NCBI RefSeq assembly: GCF_021730395.1
Contig: NC_069364.1
Span: 77,059,501 to 77,123,500 of the forward strand
Source: Mercenaria mercenaria
Taxonomy: Eukaryota; Mollusca; Bivalvia; Venerida; Veneridae
Length of the DNA stretch: 64,000 bases
Direction of reading: 5' to 3'
The notes beneath the pieces are model-generated. The model made no database searches and had not been told where the DNA came from. It was given only the letters and a program-made list of their open reading frames with translations. Every line of letters begins with the position of its first letter. The first letter of the stretch is position 1. The translations under genes were made by a program, and so were the position numbers. This document shows positions 54,666 through 64,000 of the stretch, one piece after another.

Positions 54666-56072
54666 GCCGGCAATAGCCACAGTTACGTGGTTTTAGCCCA
54701 CGCTGAATGATTCTGCCCGCTAGTTACGTCACGGCAACAGCTGACGTTCTAAACTCAAATGTGTACATCTATATCAAGTAACATATGGTCATTGACTGAC
54801 CCCTGTCGCAAACCAACTGTCATATAACATCTGATGCCAAATAAATTTGGTCAAACCTGCTACTGACATCAACAAATAAAAAGCATAAAAGCATACTATA
54901 CAAGAGTCCGAAGTGCGTTTTATTTTCATAACGCAAGTGTATCGAAAGCAAACTAAATTATACGCACCTTGCAAATAATCAAAGGTCCATGCCCGAAATT
55001 TCATGCAATGTTCAAGTTCGACAAGGCTTTCTTTCCGATTCTATGTAATGTAATTGTTAACTAAACTGAAAAAGAAATTTAACTGTCATAATGCCTTTGT
55101 TTGTAACGTGGCTGCCACATTTTTTGTCATGAACGAAACATATTATAACTGTTTTTTTCATGCATATATGAATGTTGATTAACACAGTAGGAAATATTAT
55201 TGAATTCGTTGTTTTCGTTATAAATGTCTTTTTGGCTTTTATCTTTATAAATTCACGTGCAATATTGAAAGTAACGTTTTTCTAACCATGTAATGATGCT
55301 TAACTTCTATTTGGACGGCTCATGTTACCATGGTTACTTCTAACTTTAAGACACGATAGGCTCAAATATCAACCCTAATTTTTCATTACCGTAACGGTCA
55401 TACAGGAAATGACACTGAAGCCGTTGAAAAATCCCCCATCATATAAAAGTGCTTAAAAATGAGAGAAAATGTGTCACCATGGACGAGCTCCGCGACATAT
55501 ATAATTTCAAGTTAATAGAAGAAAGCAAATGCATATACTAGTACAAATAAAATAACCAACTACGCAGACTTCGGAGTAAAACCAAAATAAGGTGAAAAGT
55601 GTGGAATATCCATGTTTCACTTCTTCTTTCAATACGACTTACTCTAAACGGTTCATGCACTTCAAATTGACGAGGTGGCAAACTGAGAGAACACAGAATT
55701 CGTCATATAACCGAAATTTCAAACCAGTTTAGCCATTATATCTACATTTCCCTCTTCTTCTAGTTAGTAGTTTACCCGTCTTTGTATAAGAGAAGGGGAA
55801 ATACAGTAAGGTTTCTAGTGAGTTTCTCCGTCCGAAGTACAGAAGTCTACATTAAAATTAAACTGTCATACAAAATGTAATTCAAAGTCTCCAAAAATTG
55901 TTAAAGTACCCCATTTGCCGATATTACGATGGTCTGATAGGAAGTGATTATTGGGCGTGTACTTGTCAGACTAAAGTAGGCCTATGTAATGAGCTTGACC
56001 TAATAACCAAAAGAACAAATGGTACCATAAACAAAACTGTTCTTCAGTTACATAATGATACTACACCTTTTT
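54666..56072. other. Intergenic DNA, no recognised feature
   Basis: No exon, repeat family or RNA gene was recognised. Confidence 0.4.
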
Positions 56073-57658
56073 TTAGCTCACCTGTCACATAGTGACACGG
56101 TGAGCTTTTGTGATCACCCTTCGTCCGTCGTCCGTCGTCAGTCCGTGCGTCCGTCAACAATTTCTTGTCTGCACGATAGTGGTTTCATTTATGATTTTAT
56201 TTTAACCAAACTTGCACACAACTTGTATCACCATAAGATCTCGGTTCCTTTCTTGAACTGGCCAGATCCCATTATGGGTTCCAGAGTTATGGCCCCTGAA
56301 ATGGCCAAAATTAGCTATTTTGACCTTGTCTGCACAATAGCAGCTTTATTTAGGATTTGATTTTTACCAAACTGGCACACAACTTGTATCACCATAAGGT
56401 CTCGGTTCCTTTCTTGAACTGGCCAGATTCCCTTATGGGTTCCAGAGTTATGGCCCCTGAAAGGGCCAGAATTAGCTATTTTGACCTTGTCTGCACAATA
56501 GCAGCTTCATTTATGATTTGATTTTAACCAAACTTGCACACAACTTGTATCACCGTAAGATCTTGGTTCCTTTCTTGAACTGGCCAGATTCCATTATGGG
56601 TTCCAGAGTTATGGCCCCTGAAAGGGCCAGAATTAGCCATTTTGACCTTGTCTGCACAATAGCAGCTTCATTTATGATTTGAATTTAATCAAACTTGCAC
56701 AAAACTTGTGTCACCATAAGATCTTGATTCCTTAGTTGAACCGGCCAGGTCCCCTAATGGGTTCCAGAGTTATGGCCCCTGAAAGGGCCAAAATTAGCTA
56801 TTTTGACCTTGTCTGCACAATAGCAGCTTCATTTATGATTCGATTTTAACCAAACTTGCACACAACTTGTATCACCACAAGATCTTGGTTCCATTCTTGA
56901 ACTGGCCAGATTTCTTCATGGGTTCCAGAGTTATGGCCCCTTAAAGGTCCAAAATTGGCTATTTTGGCTTTTGCAGCCATATAGAGACTTCATTTATGGT
57001 TTTATTTGATACAAACTTCCAAAATAACTTCAACAACAATAATTCTTGGATTCCATGACAAATCAGATCCAAGCGTAGGTTCAGAGTTATTTTATATCTG
57101 ATTACCTCACCTGATTGTAATCAAAATGGATTTATATCAGTAAGTACTTATAGGACTTATTTGAAATTTCATTATTGTCATTAGTTGGACTGAGCCAATC
57201 AGGGTAGATAACTATGGACTGATTTTATGTCAAATTACCTCCCTTTATTTCAAATTAAAATGGGTATATCTCCGTAACTAATGAAGATACTGATCTGAAA
57301 TTTCATTTATGTCAACAGATTTATTTGGCAGATCCTTCTTTTGTTCACTTGCAATAATTTTTTTTAAATTACTTCCCTTTTACATTACTATAAATAGCTT
57401 ACTTTTAGTAACTTTTTTATTATTGGCCGTAGGGAAAAACTGAGACCACTTTTCTGTGGTACAACATGGATGGTACCTCCAATTTTTAGGTGTATTTTGA
57501 CATATCTGTACCTTGTAAGAATTTTTTCTTTCTTTTTGGTTAAATTTCTTCCCCTTGTTGTTACTGTCCTTTGGACTTAGATATTTTTTCTTAGGACCTC
57601 CTTGTCCTCAAGTGCAATGATAACAGGTGAGCGATATAGGGCCATCATGGCCCTCTTG
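56073..57658 (+). mobile_element. HINE-like element, TTAGCTCACCTG family, full length and uninterrupted
   Basis: It starts TTAGCTCACCTGTCACATAG, with hairpin partner GTGACACGGTGAGC and CCTTCGTCCGTCGTCCG leader. Six units of about 150 bp with GGTTCCAGAGTTATGG and TGTCTGCACAATAGCAG follow, then a unique 3' region (AGTTGGACTGAGCCAATCAG, GGTATATCTCCGTAAC, GAGACCACTTTTCTGTGG). It ends CAGGTGAGCGATATAGGG, a GGGCC...GGCCC hairpin and CTCTTG at 57658. It is the reference copy for the broken copies A and B and supplies three empty sites. No coding capacity. Confidence 0.85.
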
Positions 57659-58860
57659 TTTAATCAGAACCCAACCTTTGACTCCAGTTATCTCCCCTGG
57701 AGTTCCGTATCAGACTTAAATGAAAATCATCATCATACAAGCCTTACACTAGGTCACTTTGACCATTGACCTCACGGCTCGTAAAACAATAGAGGTCAGC
57801 CAATGACTATTGACCATTGGCAATACGCTATCAAGTTTTCTTGCAATCTCAAGTTATTGACCATAAACCATTTTCTTCTTCTTCTTCTAGTACGCGATAA
57901 ACCATTTTCAATCTCAAGGTCACAGTAGTTTCAAATTACTGTGAGCTTGACCACATGACCCCACCCCCGCCCCCAAGAACAAAAGCAGGGGTCATCTACT
58001 GACCAGTGACAGTCATGCTATGAATATAGATAGCCGCAGACCAAGCACTGTAAAGCAATTTTACATTGATGTATTATAAACCTTTATAGTTTCAAGGCAA
58101 ATAGCTGTGAACTTGACTTTTGACGTCATTACCTAAACACTTTTGGGGGTGGGTTTAGGGGTAATGTGGAAGGCAGCTTGATTGAAAGAACTTTGTCAAC
58201 CAAGGAACATGTGTGAAATCATTTTGAATTCCAGCAAGCAGTTAAAGAAGAGGTTTTTAAGTTAACATTTTCCATGAAGCCATATATAAAAGAAACTAGT
58301 CCTGTCCCTCGCCAGCCACAATTTTAAATGAAACAGAACATTTTAAAGGAATTTGGTAGAAGATCACCCAGGAATATTGTCAAATTATTTTAAAGTCGAA
58401 CCAGCAGTTTCAGAGACTTTTTTCCGTGTAGCAATACAAAGAAAACACCCTATGGTGGCCATTATTTTAATGAAACAGAATGAAGGAATTTATTAGAGGG
58501 TCACTCAATGATCATTTCTGAGAAATTATTTCAAAATCTTGCCAGCAATTTCTGAGGAGACTTCCAATTTTTCTCCTTTTGGGCCGAGGTAACCAAAATC
58601 CTGCATAGATGGCCTAGATTTGAAGGAATCTGCATGGGGACCACCAAAGAAACATTTCTGTGACGTTTGGTTGAAATCAGCTTGGTGATATGGGAGAAAA
58701 TATTCTTTGAAGAAACTGTGGAGGACAGACAGGCGAAAAACATCCAACGATCCTAAAAGCTCACAATGGGCACTTTCCTGCTTAGGAGAGCTAAACATTT
58801 GATGCAGGACAATGGAAGCAGGACAATCAACCTGTAACTTGAACGTGAAACAATGATAAC
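57659..58860. repeat. Diverged tandem repeats, probably old element remains
   Basis: Imperfect units contain AATGAAACAGAA, AGAAGATCACCCAGG / AGAGGGTCACTCAATG, AAATTATTTTAAAGTC and CCAGCA. The minus-strand open frame 58526-58867 falls in these units and resembles no protein I know. Confidence 0.4.
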
Positions 58861-58887
58861 TCAACATGCTTTATATTTCATTAGCAC

Positions 58888-58893
58888 TTTATT
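58888..58893 (-). terminator. Possible poly(A) signal of MED14
   Basis: AATAAA on the minus strand about 890 bp after the MED14 stop codon. Closer non-canonical sites cannot be excluded. Confidence 0.35.
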
Positions 58894-59777
58894 CAATCAC
58901 TGTACACAACTGTTCATAGAAAACCAAATACACTGAACAATAAATACTTAAATGCTTTTCCACTTCATTTTCTGTCTGACTGAGAAGTGAAAACTAATAT
59001 ACAGTACTTGTATTCAATCTGGAGAGTGCATATACTGAGAAACCGAACACAAATAATAATTTGATTCAGAAAATTACCAGAAGAACCTCTGACAGTATCA
59101 AAGTAGCCTGTAAATTACTGGAGTGAAAAAAAAAAGAAATATTTATAATTCTAACATGGCTCCACTTTTTGTCAATTAAACACAGATAGATGTCAAGCCT
59201 TGTATATTCTGTCATAAGCAAAGGTTGCCACACAGACCATAGACCACTGTAACCTTATAGTGAAAGCTTTTTAAAAACTGACAATACCCACTGTCCTACA
59301 TATTTATAGGGCTGATGATATTTGAACAATTGTATATATCCATTAAACACATCCAATATACTACACTAATATTTTTATGTACAGTAGTCCTATAAATACG
59401 AAAGTTTTGTGTTAAAGGGGCATATCTCCACATAGGGTAGATGTTTCACTGAAGACATTTAGCTGTTCTTTGCATCGCAATAAAATATCAGCTTAAGTAC
59501 TTGTGATTTAGAATTTTTGATATTTGATAAACATCAGTTTCAAAAATTTGATATTCAACTGGAGGTATGTCCTTAACATTCATGATTTGACACATTCGAG
59601 ATTCAATTTCTAACATTTTAACATTGGACATTATACCTCATTCCCTTTTATAACAAAAAAGCCTCTATTATTAAAATTTGTAAATGGCTGTCTGACACAC
59701 TAACTGTCAAAGATGTAAGAAATTTCATTTCAGGAAAATCATATCCAATTTTTCCCATGAAGGTAATACATGTACTT

Positions 59778-60818
59778 TCATGTAAGAACTAAGTTTGTTA
59801 GAAGTTCTCTCACTGCTGGGTAGATTGCACATTCTGTACTGGAGTGAAACCGTTCCATGAACCTCTTCAGATGCTGCGAAACCTGCTGTAGGTTCGCATT
59901 AGGTAGTGTGGGTCCTTTCTCAACAAGGGTGATGGTGTTGTCTTGTATATTGTAAAGAAGCGGTATTGTGATAGTTTGGGGGTCAGGTTGTTGTTGTTGT
60001 TGGGGTTGTTGCTGGGCCATTGGAACATTAATTCTTGTCAGCTGCAGCTGTAATAGATGAAAAAATGAGAACAATGAAATTATCTGTATATTCCCTAACT
60101 TACACCCTCTCCTTAATAAACACCAGTCATATTTTCCCAAAAAATATTTTTTTGTTAAATGAGATCATAACTGAATACCAGCACTATAGTAGAGCCATAA
60201 CTATTAAAATTCATTCCATACAAGTTTGAATTATAGTTTATATTTACTAAACAAATGTAAAAGAAACATTTTAAGGGCCTTAATAAACGCACACACACCA
60301 ACACCATTTCCATGTGTCGGTAAGGGAATATATGATTATTATTTTTTACATGAACTGTAGGGAATGCTAAATATTCTGGTGCGTCTAAGAAATGGACCAA
60401 TGAGACATCAGATAATTTCCATTCTTACTGGGGTTTCAAGACTTCACCATCACAGTCCAAATTTATAGAACAGGAATTTCTAGACCAGTCTCAGGTTATT
60501 GCCCTAAGACTGGTTGATTTCAAATTTAAGATTAGAATAAACCAGTTCGATGCCTGGGATTTTAGACTGGTCTCCCAATGGACAAGTAGAATTTCACCAA
60601 ATATTATACTATATGTACAGATGAGCAGAAAATAGTTTTTGGCAAATATGGACAAGTAATTAAAAATCACATTTCCCCCCATTTGTACTTACCATAAGGA
60701 TCATTTTCTGAACAACAACAATAGCCGGTGTGCCCGCTGGGGCCATGTGTGCATATGCCGGCGGCACAGTCAGTAATAGCTGCACCGACCATTTCAAGCT
60801 TCGATCCTGGTTTGGCAT
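59778..60818 (-). CDS. MED14, Mediator subunit 14, last two coding exons
   Basis: Exons 60693-60818 and 59778-60047 (TGA). The first reads MPNQDRSLKWSVQLLLTVPP followed by AYAHMAPAGTPAIVV, matching the human MED14 C-terminal stretch [20 protein letters not shown] and PGTPAVVLKSKML. The second reads LQLTRINV, a Gln-rich run (AQQQPQQQQQPDPQ), ITIPLLYNIQDNTI, then LKRFMERF...CAIYPAVRELLTNLVL, matching human SIIVPIIYDM and LKRF...CTIFAAVRDLMANLTL. MED14 is the scaffold joining head, middle and tail of Mediator for RNA polymerase II transcription. Acceptors TTTCTACAG and CTATTACAG and donor CTTATG|GTAAGT are good. A second possible acceptor lies 6 bp further into the last exon (CAGCTGCAG). Earlier exons are beyond the right edge. 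Confidence 0.9.
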
Positions 60819-60953
60819 CTGTAGAAATATATCACACATTTTTGAAAATAACTTTTGCAAACTTAAAACAAAGAAATGTAAATAGAACAGATACTTTTCA
60901 AAGACCTGTTAGCACTTTTTATCATAAGATTTAATAATAGCTGTATTTCAATA

Positions 60954-61959
60954 CAAGAGCTGTCCGTAAGACAGCCAATATAAGACTATTTGAATTATTG
61001 TCCCAGAAGCAGGAATATTACCCTAAATGTTAAAATATCAACCCAGTATCTGCATTAGTTTTAGAGATGCTAAGTTCAAAAGGGGACACAATTTTGCAAA
61101 ATACATGTCAGAGTTATAGGACTTGATGCTATGACCAAGTTTTATAAACCAAAAGAAATGTGTCAAGTTTCAATTCAATATTTGCATTAGTTTTTGAGAT
61201 AGTAACTCGCATTCAAAATTTTACCCATATTTTCTAAGTCCAAAAGGGGGCATAATTTGGTCAAAATGCATGTTGGGGTTATGGAACTTGATGTTATCAC
61301 CTATACCTATAACCCCGAAGACACACTTGAAGAGTTAATTCAATATCTGTATTAATTTTAGAGATAGTAACTTGCACACAAAAATTTAACCAGGATTTTC
61401 TAAGTCCAAAAGAGGGCATAATTTGGCCAAAATACAAGTCAGAATTATGGGACTTGACCCAGTGAGGTTGGAAATTGATCAAGAAAAAGAGAAAGTAAGT
61501 TTCAAAGCTACATGCCTTTAAGTAATAGCTATATGTACTTGCACACAAAACTTTAACCATGATTTTCTTAGTCTAAAAGGGAGCATAATTTGACCAAACT
61601 GCATGTCAGAGTTATGGGACTTGATGCTATCACCTAGTTTTAAACCCCCAAGAAACATGTGTTTTTCAATTCAATATCTGCATTAGTTTTGGAGATAGTA
61701 ACTTGCCTGCAAAACTTTAACCAGGATTTTCGAAGTCCAAAAGGGGACATAATTTAGCCAAAATACATGTCAGATATATGGGACTTGACCCAGTGAGGTT
61801 GGTAATTGATCTTGAAAAAGAAAAAATAAGTTTCAAAGCTATATGCCTTTAAATGAAAGCCATAAGTACTTGCATGCAAAACTTTAACCCGGTTGTGACA
61901 TTGACGCTGGCGCCAGGGTGAGTAGAATAGCTAGACTATTCTTCAAACAGTCAAGCTAA
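60954..61959 (-). mobile_element. HINE-like element, TTAGCTTGACT family, reverse orientation
   Basis: On the minus strand it starts TTAGCTTGACTGTTTGAAG with an AATAGTCTAGCTATTC partner and GGCGCCAGCGTCAATG leader. Five units with GTCCCATAACTCTGAC and TTTTGGACTTAGAAAAT follow. It ends CTGTCTTACGGACAG and CTCTTG at 60954. Same family as 44602-46224, in a MED14 intron. Confidence 0.75.
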
Positions 61960-62089
61960 AAAACTACATTTTTCTAGATTTTTCAATATCAATACATAGA
62001 GTTCACTGGAAGTTAGAAATGTGACATTCGAGAATAATGTAATCTAGGCCATAATCCTCTGATTCCTCTCACAGTCCTTGTTTGCATAC

Positions 62090-64000
62090 CAGTTCTAATA
62101 TCATAATCTGTGTTTACATACAAGTTCCAGCCTCACAATTTTTAATTTACATACCAGTTCTAATCTCTAATTACACACCAGTTCTAATCTCATAATCTTT
62201 GTTATCATACCATTCTAGATGCATAATTTGTGTTTACATACCAGTTCTAGTCTCATAATCTTTGTTATACCATTCTAGATGCATAATTTGAGTTTACATA
62301 CCAGTTCTAGTCTCACAATCTTTGTTATCATACCACTCTAGATGCATAATCTGTGTTTACATACCAGTTCTAGTCTCATAATCTTTGTCATCATACCATG
62401 CTAGATGCATAATTTGTGTTTACATACCAGTTCTAGTCTCCTAACCTTTGTCATCATACCATGCTAGATGCATAATGTGTTTACATACCAGTTCTAGTCT
62501 CATAACCTTTGTCATCATACCATGCTAGATGCATAATTTGTGTTTACATAACAACCATGCTAGATGCATAATTTGTGTTTACGTACCAGTTCTAGTCTCA
62601 TAACCTTTGTCATCATACCATGCTAGATGCATAATTTGTGTTTACGTACCAGTTCTAGTCTCATAACCTTTGTCATCATACCATGCTAGATGCATAATTT
62701 GTGTTTACGTACCAGTTCTAGTCTCATAATCTTTGTCATCATACCATTCTAGATGCATAAATTGTGTTTACATACCAGTTCTAGTCTCATAATCTTTGTC
62801 ATCATACCATTCTAGATGCATAAATTGTGTTTACGTACCAGTTCTAGTCTCATAATCTTTGTCATCATACCATTCTAGATGCATAATTTGTGTTTACGTA
62901 CCAGTTCTAGTCTCATAATCTTTGTCATCATACCATTCTAGATGCATAATTTGTGTTTACGTACCAGTTCTAGTCTCATAATCTTTGTCATCATACCATG
63001 CTAGATGCATAATTTGTGTTTACATACAAGTTCCAGCCTCACAATTTTTAATTTACATACCAGTTCTAATCTCTAATTACACACCAGTTCTAATCTCATA
63101 ATCTTTGTTATCATACCATTCTAGATGCATAATTTGTGTTTACATACCAGTTCTAGTCTCATAATCTTTGTTATACCATTCTAGATGCATAATTTGAGTT
63201 TACATACCAGTTCTAGTCTCACAATCTTTGTTATCATACCACTCTAGATGCATAATCTGTGTTTACATACCAGTTCTAGTCTCATAATCTTTGTCATCAT
63301 ACCATGCTAGATGCATAATTTGTGTTTACATACCAGTTCTAGTCTCCTAACCTTTGTCATCATACCATGCTAGATGCATAATGTGTTTACATACCAGTTC
63401 TAGTCTCATAACCTTTGTCATCATACCATGCTAGATGCATAATTTGTGTTTACATAACAACCATGCTAGATGCATAATTTGTGTTTACGTACCAGTTCTA
63501 GTCTCATAACCTTTGTCATCATACCATGCTAGATGCATAATTTGTGTTTACGTACCAGTTCTAGTCTCATAACCTTTGTCATCATACCATGCTAGATGCA
63601 TAATTTGTGTTTACATACCAGTTCTAGTCTCATAACCTTTGTCATCATACCACGCTAGATGCATAATTTGTGTTTACATACCAGTTCTAGTCTCATAATC
63701 TTTGTCATCATACCATTCTAGATGCATAAATTGTGTTTACGTACCAGTTCTAGTCTCATAATCTTTGTCATCATACCATTCTAGATGCATAAATTGTGTT
63801 TACGTACCAGTTCTAGTCTCATAATCTTTGTCATCATACCATTCTAGATGCATAATTTGTGTTTACGTACCAGTTCTAGTCTCATAATCTTTGTCATCAT
63901 ACCATTCTAGATGCATAATTTGTGTTTACGTACCAGTTCTAGTCTCATAATCTTTGTCATCATACCATTCTAGATGCATAATTTGTGTTTACGTACCAGT
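62090..64000. repeat. 63-bp minisatellite with a 906-bp higher-order period
   Basis: Units of 63 bp share GTACCAGTTCTAGTCTCATA, TCTTTGTCATCATACCA and TCTAGATGCATAATTTGTG. A block starting at 62115 (TACATACAAGTTCCAGCC) with several variant units recurs almost unchanged at 63021, an offset of 906 bp. The array continues past the window edge. Confidence 0.85.

Noticed and set aside
58526-58867. 113-residue minus-strand open frame next to MED14
   Set aside because: It lies in diverged tandem repeat units and has no recognised domain; MED14's own stop is further upstream on that strand, at 59778.
62090-64000. CRISPR-like array
   Set aside because: Units are head-to-tail copies without unique spacers, in a eukaryotic intron; this is a minisatellite. 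The same applies to the HINE cores.

Overview
The window looks like a bivalve mollusc nuclear genome, probably a clam-like species. That reading is inference from three things: AT-rich DNA with short exons in long introns, a baculoviral IAP repeat (BIR) gene of the kind that is expanded in bivalves, and very many non-autonomous rolling-circle elements of the Helentron/HINE ('pearl'-like) type with GTCCGTC-rich 5' ends and imperfect tandem cores. No prokaryotic gene, CRISPR array or tRNA was seen.

Layout. 1-10,760: a nested stack of elements, at least five levels deep, with no host gene. 10,761-37,050: a plus-strand IAP-like gene. Its exons encode a decayed BIR copy, an intact BIR, a second BIR whose zinc-site exon is split by a 1.9 kb terminal-inverted-repeat element, a UBA domain, a Lys/Ala/Pro-rich linker and, in place of the usual RING, an Ulp1/C48-type cysteine protease domain with His, Asp, Gln and Cys all present. 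Its introns hold TTAA-flanked MITEs, a large palindromic element, a 5.9 kb inverted-repeat element carrying three HINE insertions, and a HINE with a Tc1/mariner remnant inside it. 37,054-49,560: a plus-strand acyl-CoA thioesterase/BAAT-family gene with eight coding exons found. Two HINEs lie directly against its splice sites, and one of them abuts the sixth coding exon where its donor should be. 49,960-50,560: alternating inverted minisatellite. 51,130-54,665: a complete minus-strand gene for a small secreted cysteine-rich protein, with TATA box, 5' UTR intron, four coding exons and poly(A) signal. 56,073-57,658: a full-length copy of the element family that forms the outer shells of the first 10 kb; it serves as the empty-site reference. 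59,778-60,818: the last two coding exons of MED14 on the minus strand. 60,954-64,000: a reverse-oriented HINE and a 63-bp minisatellite with a 906-bp higher-order period, probably inside a MED14 intron.

The host genes have no obvious common pathway: an apoptosis/ubiquitin-type regulator, a lipid enzyme, a secreted peptide and a Mediator subunit. What links the window is the transposon load. Several element families share one plan: start TTA or TTG, short inverted repeat, 5' hairpin, GTCCGTC-rich leader, tandem core rich in AGGTCA, inverted copy of the start, terminal hairpin, end CTTG or CTAG, insertion in T-rich DNA. Three paralogous empty sites fix their ends to the base or nearly so.
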